40,126 nt of DNA from Candidatus Roizmanbacteria bacterium CG_4_10_14_0_2_um_filter_36_35 (GCA_002792355.1 PFOE01000081.1:1-40126), one strand, 5' to 3'; numbered from the stretch's first letter, positions 23,443 to 32,156 are shown. Numbers and translations are program-made. Notes: generated from the letters alone by a model not told the origin.

Positions 23443-24791
23443 ATAAGAAGTATTTCCGCTGCCTGAATAAACAAAATAACTAGGAAGTTCATTGTTGATA
23501 GTTTAATTTTGTTTGACAAAAAATTACTGACAGTTAATACAAGGAAAAACATTAGAGGCAACCAGATTCTTCCGACTTCTCCTCTTACTGCTCCGGAAAA
23601 ATTTAACAATAGAAACATTAAAGTAAAAGAAACAAATAGAGGTTCTTTTATTTTTTTAAAAAACATTGTAAGATAGACCGTTATTGTCGGAATTCCGATA
23701 AAAATAGAAAAATCATATAGGTTATAGAATAGCCAAATTAAATAAGACCGGTTTTTTGGCAGTCCGGTCATTAAAATGTAGGAGACTAGAACGACGTTGT
23801 ATCTAAACAAAAATAACAACAAATAGAAAGATAATAAACCTGCTAAAAAAGGAATGAGCAATTTTTTGTTTTTTATCAAATAATAAAAGTAAATGAAAAT
23901 TAATGGTAACAAAGACAGGCTGAAAAATAATCCGAGAGAAAATATCAAGCCCGAAAAAGAAATCAATAAACCATTCTTTTCTTTTAATCCTTTAATAAAG
24001 AGGAAAAAACTACATAAGAAAAACAAAGGAAATAAAACATCAGAAAGAGGGGTAAAAAGAGTTAGTCCCGGGATGAAAATTGCCAGTAAGACAGATCTTA
24101 AAGCTGTCTTGAAATTGAAAAGTTTTTTAGCAATATAAAATAGAGGAACAATGTTTAAGGAACCGAGAGAAGGAATAAAGAAGGCAGAAAAAACTGCGGT
24201 TGATTTTTGAGATAAAGTTAGACTGTTCCAAACAGATAAAACATCTTGATGCTTAGGAATAAGATTAACGATAAGGGTTTGAAATAGTGGAATAACGTTT
24301 ATCATTTTTTCTATAAGCCAGAAAAATATTATTGATCCTGGCGGGTGTCCGGTGGCGTGCATAGAAAAACTCAAAACATTTTTCTGATAATTAGCCAAAA
24401 ATTCTCCTAGATTTTTGATTTTTATAGCTTCGGTAAAGTAACCGTTCAAATCAGGATTAATGATTCTGTGTATTAAAACAGAAATACCGCTTCTACTAAA
24501 GTAGAGAATTGAGAGTTGAAAAAAGTATGACAAAACCACCAATAAGACTAGTGAGATTAGTGAATTCAATTTCTTTTTTTCTAAAAAATAGAATAAAGAT
24601 AATATAAGAGTAATAACAATTAAAGGAAACCAAATTCGGTTTAGAGTATTAACGAATAAATAGGGCCATCTCCAGTCTGGCGGCCACTCTCCCGGTCCGC
24701 GAAGAAAAGGCGAAACATTAAAGCCAACAAAAAGAAAAAATATTGTTGAAACTATAAAAATAATAAATAGCAATTTTTTACTGAAGCTCAT
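23415..24791 (-). CDS. Polytopic membrane protein, probable lipid-linked-sugar glycosyltransferase or relative
   Basis: A 458-residue protein with about ten hydrophobic segments. The start at 24791 (MSFSKKLLFIIF) is preferred, as the longer frame to 24827 would overlap the divergent gene. After the first helix comes GPGEWPPDWRWPY, and between later helices HATGHPPGSIIFFW, a loop reminiscent of GT-C type (ArnT/PMT-like or DUF2029-like) mannosyltransferases. No family is recognised with certainty. It lies on the minus strand within a plus-strand glycan cluster, which supports an envelope role. It may transfer mannose from polyprenyl phosphate, which would match the adjacent ManC domain, but this is only inference. 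Confidence 0.8.
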   Translation of the reverse strand: MSFSKKLLFIIFIVSTIFFLFVGFNVSPFLRGPGEWPPDWRWPYLFVNTLNRIWFPLIVITLILSLFYFLEKKKLNSLISLVLLVVLSYFFQLSILYFSRSGISVLIHRIINPDLNGYFTEAIKIKNLGEFLANYQKNVLSFSMHATGHPPGSIIFFWLIEKMINVIPLFQTLIVNLIPKHQDVLSVWNSLTLSQKSTAVFSAFFIPSLGSLNIVPLFYIAKKLFNFKTALRSVLLAIFIPGLTLFTPLSDVLFPLFFLCSFFLFIKGLKEKNGLLISFSGLIFSLGLFFSLSLLPLIFIYFYYLIKNKKLLIPFLAGLLSFYLLLFLFRYNVVLVSYILMTGLPKNRSYLIWLFYNLYDFSIFIGIPTITVYLTMFFKKIKEPLFVSFTLMFLLLNFSGAVRGEVGRIWLPLMFFLVLTVSNFLSNKIKLSTMNFLVILFIQAAEILLIQEFWVTLW

Positions 24792-24812
24792 TTTGTTTCT
24801 TATTTTATCAGA

Positions 24813-24818
24813 TATAAT
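24813..24818 (+). promoter_or_regulatory. TATAAT -10 element giving a probable leaderless transcript
   Basis: A perfect TATAAT ends 7 bases before the ATG of the GT4-ManC gene, so transcription would start at or next to the start codon. No good -35 is seen. The spacer of 34 bases to the divergent membrane protein holds no Shine-Dalgarno for either gene. Confidence 0.5.
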
Positions 24819-24825
24819 AATTAGC

Positions 24826-27144
24826 ATGTTAGATAAGAAAATAGCAATAGTTTATGACTGGCTGGATAAGTGGGGAGGAGTGGAGAGAGTGCTTTTAACA
24901 TTTTATGAAATGTTTCCAGAGGCGACATTTTTTACTTCTTATTTTGATCCAAAAAAAGCCGGTTGGGCTAAAGATTTAAAAATAAAAACTTCATTTATTC
25001 AGTACCTTCCAAAAATAATAAGAGAGAACAGAATTGCATCCTTCCCTTTTTATCCTTATGCTTTTGAGTCTTTTAATTTCAATGATTATGAGTTAGTAAT
25101 TTCAGTTACTTCTTCTTTTGCCAAATCAATTATTACGCAACCTAAAACAAAACATATTTGTTATCTTTTGACTCCGACCCGATTTTTATGGAGTCATCAG
25201 AAGGATTATTTTAAAGAAAATATTTTTAATAAAAATTATTTAGAGTATTTAAAACAATGGGATCTAGCAGCTGCTCAAAGACCTGATAAAATTTTTTCAA
25301 TTTCAGAAACTGCAAAAAATCGGTGTAAAAAATATTATCATCGTGACTCTGAAGTCATTTATCCACCGTTTGATACCGAGTATTGGCGAAGTTTGTCATC
25401 CCGACCGAAATGGAGGGATCTAATAAAAAAGATTCCTCGACTCGCTTCGCTCGCTCGGAATGACAGAGGAGTGCGTAAAAAATATTTTCTCATAGTTTCC
25501 CGATTAGAACCTTACAAGAAAATTGATTTGGCAATAAATGTTTTTAATAAGTTAAATGATAATTTAGTTATTGTTGGAGAAGGGAGTGAAGAAAATAATC
25601 TAAGGAGAATTTCAGGAGGAAATATTACTTTTTTCAAAAAAATAACTGATGAAGAATTAGGTTATTTATATTCAAACGCGCAGGCGTTAATCATGCCTCA
25701 GGAAGAGGATTTTGGTTATATATCTCTGGAAGCGCAATTTTTCGGCTGCCCGGCAATTTCTTATAAAAAAGGAGGAGCTTTAGAAACTGTAATAGAGGGA
25801 AAGACGGGGATTTTTTTTGATAAGCAGTCGGAAAATTCATTGAGGAAGGCGGTTGAAAGATTCGCTAAAATCAAGTACAATTTGAGAACGAATACAAGAA
25901 AACACGGAGAAGAAAACGTCAAAAGATTTAGCAAAGAAACATTTATTAATAATTTTCGAAATGTCATTTCGAGCGAAGTCGACCTGCCTACCGACAGGCA
26001 GGGAAATCTTAAAAAGATCCCTCGTCGCTTCGCTCCTCGGGATGACGGGGGATGCGTTATGAAAGCAATAATATTTGCCGGAGGAACAGGAACAAGGCTT
26101 TGGCCTTTGTCAAGGAAAAAATCTCCGAAGCAGTTCGAAAAATTGATCGGTAACAAATCTACTTTACAATTGGCAGTAGAGCGTCTTTTGCCTGATTTTC
26201 AATATGAAGACATCTATATTTCCTCAAACTCTCTTTATAAAGAGAGTATTAAAGAACAACTTCCTCAAATTCCCGAAAAAAACTTAATCTTAGAGCCGGA
26301 AAAAAAAGACGTAGCTCCGGCGATTGCTTTGTCTGTCGGCATTATTGCTAAAACTGATCCTAATGAGCCAATCGCAATTCTTTGGAGCGATCACTTAGTT
26401 AAAGAAGTTCATGTTTTTAGAAAAATTCTAAAGGTAGCCGCCGAAGAAATTAAAAAAAATCCTAATAAAATTATTTTTATCACCCATAAACCAAGATTTG
26501 CCAGTATCAATTTAGGTTATATTCATTTTGGTAAAAAAATTAGGGAAGTGAACGGCATTTCCTTTCATGAATTTAAAAATATCAAATATCGCCCTGATGA
26601 AAAAACCGCTAAAACTTTTTTTAATTCTGGTGAGTATGCATGGAATTTAGGTTATTTTGTTACTACACCCCAGTTCATCTTAAAGGCTTTTAGAAAGTTA
26701 GCGCCAGAAATATATGCCAATACCGAAAAAATTTTAGCTTGTTATGGAAAAAAGATTTTTCCTGATATTTTAAAAACTAAATATGGACAGGTCAAAAATA
26801 TTAGTTTCGACAATGCTATTCTAGAAAAACTAGCAAAAGAAGAAGCTATGGTTATTGTCGAGGATATTGGTTGGAGCGATGTTGGCAGCTGGGAAGCTTT
26901 GAAAGAAGCTTTAGAATCTCATAGTTATGAAAACGTGATTAGAGGAAAAGTTTATCTTGAACACGTTCGCGATAGCCTAATTTATAACTATCAAGATGAC
27001 AAATTAATCGTTGGTGTTGATCTTGACGAAAATATCATTGTCAACACAAATGACGTAATTTTGATTGCCAAAAAAAACTCCATGCCCAAAGTAAAGAATT
27101 TGGTGGAGAATTTTACCGGGACAAAACACGAAAAGCACATTTAA
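24826..27144 (+). CDS. manC: GT4 glycosyltransferase fused to mannose-1-phosphate guanylyltransferase (ManC)
   Basis: A continuous 772-residue ORF holding two enzymes. Residues 1-375 are a GT-B glycosyltransferase (IVYDWLDKWGGVERVLL; FLIVSRLEPYKKIDLAI; MPQEEDFGYISLEAQ). From Met423 (ATG at 26059) begins a complete ManC (MKAIIFAGGTGTRLWPLSRKKSPKQF; SGEYAWNLGYF; GWSDVGSW), which makes GDP-mannose. The join (residues 379-408) is coded by a REP-like element at 25962-26047, and a second copy at 25394-25465 is inserted in frame in the linker between the two GT-B domains. ManC may therefore also be started at 26059 as a separate protein; no Shine-Dalgarno is seen. The start at 24826 is preferred to 24793, which would overlap the divergent gene. 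Confidence 0.9.
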   Translation: MLDKKIAIVYDWLDKWGGVERVLLTFYEMFPEATFFTSYFDPKKAGWAKDLKIKTSFIQYLPKIIRENRIASFPFYPYAFESFNFNDYELVISVTSSFAKSIITQPKTKHICYLLTPTRFLWSHQKDYFKENIFNKNYLEYLKQWDLAAAQRPDKIFSISETAKNRCKKYYHRDSEVIYPPFDTEYWRSLSSRPKWRDLIKKIPRLASLARNDRGVRKKYFLIVSRLEPYKKIDLAINVFNKLNDNLVIVGEGSEENNLRRISGGNITFFKKITDEELGYLYSNAQALIMPQEEDFGYISLEAQFFGCPAISYKKGGALETVIEGKTGIFFDKQSENSLRKAVERFAKIKYNLRTNTRKHGEENVKRFSKETFINNFRNVISSEVDLPTDRQGNLKKIPRRFAPRDDGGCVMKAIIFAGGTGTRLWPLSRKKSPKQFEKLIGNKSTLQLAVERLLPDFQYEDIYISSNSLYKESIKEQLPQIPEKNLILEPEKKDVAPAIALSVGIIAKTDPNEPIAILWSDHLVKEVHVFRKILKVAAEEIKKNPNKIIFITHKPRFASINLGYIHFGKKIREVNGISFHEFKNIKYRPDEKTAKTFFNSGEYAWNLGYFVTTPQFILKAFRKLAPEIYANTEKILACYGKKIFPDILKTKYGQVKNISFDNAILEKLAKEEAMVIVEDIGWSDVGSWEALKEALESHSYENVIRGKVYLEHVRDSLIYNYQDDKLIVGVDLDENIIVNTNDVILIAKKNSMPKVKNLVENFTGTKHEKHI
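25394..25465. repeat. REP-like element inserted in frame in the glycosyltransferase
   Basis: A 72-base element bounded by TGTCATCC and GGAATGACA, in the opposite orientation to that at 10606 as judged by the order of the CCCTC and CGAG blocks. Its length is a multiple of three and it lacks stops in this frame. It codes for about 24 residues (RPKWRDLIKKIPRLASLARN) between DTEYWR and KKYFLIVSRL, the interdomain linker. Confidence 0.8.
25962..26047. repeat. Composite REP-like element at the GT4-ManC junction
   Basis: An element bounded by TGTCATTTCGAG and CTCGGGATGACG. Nested within its left part is a separate palindrome, CCTGCCTACCGACAGGCAGG (25983-26002), which reads LPTDRQ. The element ends 11 bases before the ManC ATG at 26059. 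Confidence 0.8.
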
Positions 27145-27156
27145 AATAAATTTTAT

Positions 27157-27819
27157 ATGACTAATTTTTTCAAAGGAATAAATTATCAAAAAAAAATAAA
27201 AAGAATTTTTGATATCATAAACAGTCTGTTTCTTCTTATTTTATTTAGCCCGATTTCACTTATTACTGCTTTAGCGATCATAATCGATTCCGATGGACCG
27301 ATTTTGGCAGATGTGCCGGAGAGAATTGGCGAGAAGGGAAAAAAATTCAAAATGTATAAATTCAGATCAATGATAACCAATGCCCACTTCCTTTTACGAA
27401 AGGACCAAAGATTTAAAAAACTCTTTAACGAATACAAAAAAAGTAGTTATAAGCTTAAAAATGATCCTAGGATTACTAAAGTAGGGAAATTTATCAGAAA
27501 ACATTCTTTTGACGAGATTCCTCAACTGATCAATGTTCTTAAAGGAGAAATGAGCATTGTTGGACCAAGGGCTTATTACCCAGATGAGTTGGAAAATCAA
27601 TTAGCAGAGTATCCCAAGACGAAAAAATTAGTCAATAAAGTTTTGTCAGTAAAACCAGGCGTCACTGGACTCTGGCAGGTTTCAGGAAGATCCGAAGTAA
27701 ATTTTGACAAAAGAATTGCCATTGACGCCGATTATGTAAATAATATATCCTTATGGAAAGATTTACAAATTATATTTAAAACACCATTTATTATGGTGAG
27801 CGGAAAAGGAGCGATATGA
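27157..27819 (+). CDS. Polyprenyl-phosphate sugar-1-phosphate transferase (WcaJ/PssY-type)
   Basis: A 220-residue bacterial sugar transferase that would start glycan synthesis by placing a sugar phosphate on the lipid carrier. One hydrophobic hairpin lies at about residues 18-40, followed by the catalytic core: KFKMYKFRSM, DPRITKVGKFIRKHSFDEIPQL, NVLKGEMSIVGPRAYYP, and PGVTGLWQVSGRSEV. It is the short monotopic form without the N-terminal helices of WcaJ. It lies 12 bases after manC and overlaps the next gene by 4 bases. Confidence 0.94.
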   Translation: MTNFFKGINYQKKIKRIFDIINSLFLLILFSPISLITALAIIIDSDGPILADVPERIGEKGKKFKMYKFRSMITNAHFLLRKDQRFKKLFNEYKKSSYKLKNDPRITKVGKFIRKHSFDEIPQLINVLKGEMSIVGPRAYYPDELENQLAEYPKTKKLVNKVLSVKPGVTGLWQVSGRSEVNFDKRIAIDADYVNNISLWKDLQIIFKTPFIMVSGKGAI

Positions 27820-29624
27820 AAAAACAAAAAAAGTTATTTTTACCATTATTAATAGTTTTAATTTTGGGCTATTTTTTTATTGTTGGACCGATTTTGAGGA
27901 TAACGGTGAAGGCGAAAGCTTTAGTCAGTTCAGCTAAAGAGCTAAAGTCTGTCTTTGCCAAAAATGATATTGCTCTTTTGAAGACTAAAATGGCGGATTT
28001 TTCCAATCAATATCAAAATTTTGAAAAAACCGCCAAATCAGCCTATTGGGCTTCTTTTATACCTTATGTTTCCGATTTTAAGAACGGAGTTGAAGCCGGT
28101 AGTTATATGGTTAAAGCCGGAGTGGAAACGGTTGTCGCCATTGAACCTTATGCTGATTTAATTGGTTTCAAGAAAGGCGGAGTTTCATTTATAGAGAAAT
28201 CAGCTGAGGACAGACTTCAGACCGCTGTCCTGACTTTAGATAAATTAGTACAAAAAATTGACCCTATTGCAGCTGATATTGAAATGGCCAATTCAAAGAT
28301 TGCCAAAATTAACTCAAACCGGTATCCAAAAAAATTAGGAAAAACAGTTGTTAGAGAAAACGTCGCTAATATTAAAGATCAGTTTGAAGGAACCGCCTCT
28401 CTGTTTGTTAATGCAAAACCATTGATAAAAAAGTTACCGGAAATTCTGGGCAGTACCGAGGAAAAAACTTACTTAATTCTTTATCAAAACGATAAAGAAA
28501 GAAGAGCTACAGGTGGTTTCCTGACTTTTTATGCTGTTTTCAAAATAAAAAAAGGCAAAATGAAAATCGACAGGTCTAATGATATTTATTCTTTGGATGA
28601 GACGATTGCTGATCATCCAAAAGCGCCGCGAGAAATTCTTACTTATCATAAAGACGTTAGCGTATTTAATATTCGTGACAGCAATCTGTCTCCGGACTTT
28701 GTTGAATCAATCAAACTATTTGAAAGTCTTTACCAAAGAAGTGGGGCTAGAGTCAAATATGATGGCATTATTGCTATGGATTCAGAAATTTTAGTTGATA
28801 TGTTGACGATTTTTGGCGACACTAAGGTTGATGGCGTAAATTTTTCCGCCAAAGAAGATAAAAGGTGTGATTGCCCACAGGCGATTTACACCCTATTTGA
28901 CGTTGTTGATAGGCCGGTTAACTATTTCAAAGAAAATAGAAAAGGCATATTAGGTAATTTAATGTACGTTCTTTTTTATAAAGCCATCGGATATTCGCCT
29001 TCAAAGTATTGGGGGACTCTAATGCAGACGATGTACAAAAATATGGAAGAAAAACACATTCTTTTATATTTTGTCAACTCAGAATTACAAAAATCAGTGG
29101 AACAAATTAACTTTGCTGGTAGGATAAATGATTATAAAGGTGACTATCTGCATATTAATAGTGTCAACTTTGCCGGAGCCAAAGCCAACTTATTTGTCAG
29201 TGAAGAAATAGAGTCGGTGACAAAAGGTAAAAACCGAGAAGTAACAGTCAATTTTAGAAATCCTTATCCACACTCTGATTGTAATCTGGAGCGGGGTGGT
29301 TTATGTCTTAATGCTACGCTTCGAAACTGGATAAGAATATATGTTCCCAAAGGTTCAACTTTAGATAGTTTCCAAGGTTCGCAGAAAAAAGTCCAGACCT
29401 ACGACGACTTGGGAAAAACTGTTTTTGAAGGCTATCTTGAGGTACCAACCCAAGGAAAAGCGACTGTCATTATCAAATACAGTTTGCCTTCAGGCGTTTC
29501 CCAAGACTCTTTGCTTATCCAAAAACAGCCCGGCGTCACAGGCCAAAAATGGACAGTTAAGATTGACAACAAAAAAGTCTTTGAAGGAATTTTGGAGAAA
29601 GATAAAGAGATTAAGGTAAAATAA
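27816..29624 (+). CDS. DUF4012 protein, membrane-anchored
   Basis: A 602-residue protein with an N-terminal membrane helix (about residues 5-28) and a large extracytoplasmic part. The DUF4012 region is marked by LILYQNDKERRATGGFLTFYAVF and RDSNLSPDFVESIKLFESLYQR, and a beta-rich C-terminal part follows. DUF4012 proteins are found with exopolysaccharide and glycan genes in Gram-positives and CPR bacteria and have loose similarity to LCP ligases; their reaction is not established. Gene order (after the initiating sugar transferase, 4-base overlap) supports a role in glycan export or attachment. Confidence 0.85.
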   Translation: MKKQKKLFLPLLIVLILGYFFIVGPILRITVKAKALVSSAKELKSVFAKNDIALLKTKMADFSNQYQNFEKTAKSAYWASFIPYVSDFKNGVEAGSYMVKAGVETVVAIEPYADLIGFKKGGVSFIEKSAEDRLQTAVLTLDKLVQKIDPIAADIEMANSKIAKINSNRYPKKLGKTVVRENVANIKDQFEGTASLFVNAKPLIKKLPEILGSTEEKTYLILYQNDKERRATGGFLTFYAVFKIKKGKMKIDRSNDIYSLDETIADHPKAPREILTYHKDVSVFNIRDSNLSPDFVESIKLFESLYQRSGARVKYDGIIAMDSEILVDMLTIFGDTKVDGVNFSAKEDKRCDCPQAIYTLFDVVDRPVNYFKENRKGILGNLMYVLFYKAIGYSPSKYWGTLMQTMYKNMEEKHILLYFVNSELQKSVEQINFAGRINDYKGDYLHINSVNFAGAKANLFVSEEIESVTKGKNREVTVNFRNPYPHSDCNLERGGLCLNATLRNWIRIYVPKGSTLDSFQGSQKKVQTYDDLGKTVFEGYLEVPTQGKATVIIKYSLPSGVSQDSLLIQKQPGVTGQKWTVKIDNKKVFEGILEKDKEIKVK

Positions 29625-29628
29625 GAGC

Positions 29629-30153
29629 ATGATGAGGAGTTTTAAAACCGAGGCTCTGGTGTTGAGAAAAAAAAGCCTTTTGCATAAAGATATTTTAATC
29701 AGTTTATTTTCAGAAACCGACGGGAAAGTAAATGTTTTCGCCAAAGGAGTAAAAAAACTGACGAGCCGACGCTCACCCCATCTTCAGACTGGTAATTTAA
29801 TTAACGTTCAACTGCATAAAAAAAACGACCGGATTTACCTGGAAGAGAGCAGCCTTATTTCCGGGTTCTCCGAATTAAAAAAAGACCGAGAAAAAATTAA
29901 TATCCTCTATCAATTTTTCTTTGTTTTAGAGCGATTACTGCCGGAACATCAAAAAGAAGAAGTTGTTTATAATCTTACTAAATCATTCTTAATCAAACTA
30001 TCTAAATCAGTATCAAATTACGACATTTTAGCAGTTTATTTTAATAAGTTGCTCAAACTTCTTGGCTATACTAAACAGAGCCATGAAATAATAGAATTAG
30101 GAGCGATTATCTCCGAATTAATTAATGAAAAACTACCCTCGTTTAGTATATAA
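29629..30153 (+). CDS. recO: RecO-like recombination mediator, short form
   Basis: A 174-residue protein; typical RecO has about 240 residues. The N-terminal OB fold (FKTEALVLRKKSLLHKDILISLFSETDGKVNVFAKGVKK) and the helical core (YQFFFVLERLLPEHQ; YFNKLLKLLGYTKQ) are clear. The zinc-finger and last helices normally found after this point are absent. The stop lies 12 bases before a REP-like element (30166-30269), which may mark the site of a deletion or truncation. The second ATG (29632) is also a possible start. It would help RecA loading with RecR. Confidence 0.82.
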   Translation: MMRSFKTEALVLRKKSLLHKDILISLFSETDGKVNVFAKGVKKLTSRRSPHLQTGNLINVQLHKKNDRIYLEESSLISGFSELKKDREKINILYQFFFVLERLLPEHQKEEVVYNLTKSFLIKLSKSVSNYDILAVYFNKLLKLLGYTKQSHEIIELGAIISELINEKLPSFSI

Positions 30154-30165
30154 TGAAGAAACAAC

Positions 30166-30269
30166 TGTCATTCCGAGCAAAGCGAAGAATCTAGCGAAGC
30201 GTCCCGATTAAATCGGGACTAGATCCTTCGGTCTCCCGAGACGTTACGTCGGGATCCCTCAGGATGACA
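30166..30269. repeat. Composite REP-like element between recO and glyS
   Basis: A 104-base element bounded by TGTCATTCCGAG and AGGATGACA. Nested inside is a perfect GTCCCGATT/AATCGGGAC palindrome (30201-30219) and a CCCGAGACGT/ACGTCGGG pair (about 30235-30253). It fills almost the entire gap before glyS, ending 11 bases from its ATG. It is the longest of the family in this window. Confidence 0.75.
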
Positions 30270-30280
30270 AGGGGTCGTAT

Positions 30281-31639
30281 ATGGATAAAATAATTGCACT
30301 AGCTAAAAGACGAGGCTTTTTTTATCCTTCGAGCGAAATCTACGGAGGATTGGCCAACACTTGGGATTTTGGCCACTATGGTGTTTTATTGAAGAATAAC
30401 CTGCGCGATTGGTGGATAAAGAAGGTTGTTGAAGATCGAAATGACATTGTTTTAGTTGATAGTTCGGTCATTTTAAATCCCAAGGTTTGGCAAGCTTCCG
30501 GGCACGTGACTGGTTTTAACGACGCTTTAGTTGAATGTAAGCAATGTCATAATCGGACCCGCGCCGATCATCTAATAGAGGATAAGATAAAGAAGAAAGT
30601 AGAAGGACTACCGGTTGAAGAACTGTCAAAGATCATTAAAGACAACAAATTAAACTGTCCAAAATGCGGTTCAACAGATTTGACTGATGCCAGGCGTTTT
30701 AATCTTCTTTTTGAAACTCATATCGGTATTTTAGAAGAAAACAAATCTTCAGCTTATCTAAGGGGAGAATTAGCCCAAGGAATATTCATGAACTTTAAAC
30801 AGGTGATCGATTCGATGAGGGTGAAGGTTCCCTTTGGAATTGCTTCTCAAGGAGTTTGCTTCCGAAACGAAATTACATTAGGACAAGGCGTTTTCCGGAC
30901 TTTACAATTTGATTTAATGGAGTTTGAATATTTTATTCGTAAAGATGATTGGGAAAAAACTTTTGACTTTTGGAAAGAAACAATGTGGAAAATGGCATTA
31001 GAGCTAGGATTAACTGAAAATAAGATGCGTTGGCGGGAACACGAAGAGTTTGAACGGTCGCATTACTCAAAAAGGACTATGGACATAGAATATAATTATC
31101 CTTTTGGTTGGAAAGAAATGTGGGGATTGGCCTACCGAACTGATTTTGACCTTAAAAATCATATGAAATCTTCTACTGTTGATTTAAACTATCAAGATGC
31201 TAAAACCGGAGAAAAGTTTATTCCTCATGTGGTTGAACCCACTTTTGGTTTATCACGGCTTTTGCTTACTTTGATTGTCAACGCTTATCATGAAGAAGAG
31301 ATTAAAGGAAAAATACGGACGGTTTTAAAAATCAAACCATTCTTGGCTCCTATCAAGGCAGCGATTTTTCCTTTGCAAAAAGACGAAAAGCTAAAAACCA
31401 TAGCCTATAAAGTTTATGAGAAACTCAAAAAAAAATATTTAGTCGAATTTGATGATTCAGGAAATATCGGCCAAATGTATCGTCGCCAGGATGAAATCGG
31501 CACACCTTATTGTGTTACAATTGATTATCAGACGGGAGAAGAAGATACGGTAACAGTAAGAGATAGGGACAGCATGAAACAGGAGAGAGTTAGCATAGGG
31601 AAGTTAGAAGAATATATTAAGGAAAAATTAAAAGTTTAA
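30281..31639 (+). CDS. glyS: Glycyl-tRNA synthetase, dimeric class II type
   Basis: A 452-residue class IIa synthetase of the single-chain (eukaryote/archaea/Gram-positive) type. The start KRRGFFYPSSEIYGGLANTWD is diagnostic. A zinc-binding pair of motifs (CKQC and CPKC) flanks an insertion; RRFNLLFETHIG, the motif 2 FRNEITLGQGVFRTLQF and the motif 3 VVEPTFGLSRLLLTL follow, and the C-terminal part is an anticodon-binding domain (APIKAAIFPLQK; RRQDEIGTPYCVTID). The region between gene and recO is occupied by a REP element. Confidence 0.97.
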   Translation: MDKIIALAKRRGFFYPSSEIYGGLANTWDFGHYGVLLKNNLRDWWIKKVVEDRNDIVLVDSSVILNPKVWQASGHVTGFNDALVECKQCHNRTRADHLIEDKIKKKVEGLPVEELSKIIKDNKLNCPKCGSTDLTDARRFNLLFETHIGILEENKSSAYLRGELAQGIFMNFKQVIDSMRVKVPFGIASQGVCFRNEITLGQGVFRTLQFDLMEFEYFIRKDDWEKTFDFWKETMWKMALELGLTENKMRWREHEEFERSHYSKRTMDIEYNYPFGWKEMWGLAYRTDFDLKNHMKSSTVDLNYQDAKTGEKFIPHVVEPTFGLSRLLLTLIVNAYHEEEIKGKIRTVLKIKPFLAPIKAAIFPLQKDEKLKTIAYKVYEKLKKKYLVEFDDSGNIGQMYRRQDEIGTPYCVTIDYQTGEEDTVTVRDRDSMKQERVSIGKLEEYIKEKLKV

Positions 31640-31662
31640 AACTGATGACGGAGAGGGAAAAT

Positions 31663-32118
31663 ATGAAATCCGAATATAAAAAATATTTTATGATTGGGGG
31701 GTTGATTGTTTTGTTGTTAATTGTTGGTTATTGGCTCTTTTCCAGAACCAAATCAAGTCAACAGAAGACAAATAATGTTGAACCGACCGAAGAGGTTTTA
31801 CCGACTGTCGATAGTTCTGTCAAAGTAAATTTAAGTTCGTTGATGGGAGCAAAAGAGGTGCTGCTTTCAATCAAAAACATACCCACAGGAACAACCAATA
31901 TTGAATATGTCTTGTCTTATGAAACTGTTGAAGGCGGATTACAAGGAGTTAATAGTACAGCTGAAATAAAAGGTAGCGATTTTGAGAAGAAGATCACCTT
32001 AGGGACTTGTTCTTCTGGTACCTGTGTTTATCATAATGTTAAAGGAAAAATAAAAGTAGAGCTTATTTTTAAAGGGGATTATGGTGACAAGTTATTCGTA
32101 AAAGAATACGAATTATAA
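31663..32118 (+). CDS. Membrane-anchored hypothetical protein
   Basis: About 151 residues with an N-terminal membrane helix (YFMIGGLIVLLLIVGYWLF) and an extracytoplasmic part of about 120 residues containing a possible disulfide (CSSGTC). The beta-rich, soluble part has no motif I recognise. The start at 31663 is preferred because GGAGAGGG lies just upstream; an ATG at 31645 would add six residues. It sits between glyS and rpsT. Confidence 0.75.
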   Translation: MKSEYKKYFMIGGLIVLLLIVGYWLFSRTKSSQQKTNNVEPTEEVLPTVDSSVKVNLSSLMGAKEVLLSIKNIPTGTTNIEYVLSYETVEGGLQGVNSTAEIKGSDFEKKITLGTCSSGTCVYHNVKGKIKVELIFKGDYGDKLFVKEYEL

Positions 32119-32137
32119 AATATTTAATATTTCTAGA

Positions 32138-32153
32138 GGAGGTGCATTAGCAC
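32138..32153 (+). promoter_or_regulatory. Strong Shine-Dalgarno and hairpin in front of rpsT
   Basis: GGAGGTG (32138-32144) is one of the best Shine-Dalgarno sequences in the window. It is 14 bases from the ATG, but GTGC (32142-32145) and GCAC (32150-32153) form a small hairpin between them that would shorten the distance or mask the site. Confidence 0.55.
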
Positions 32154-32156
32154 ACT

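Noticed and set aside
24826-27144. Sequencing error joining GT4 and ManC frames
   Set aside because: The join falls exactly in a repeat element with recognisable ends and no frame shift is needed; both halves are intact. Read data would still be the final test.
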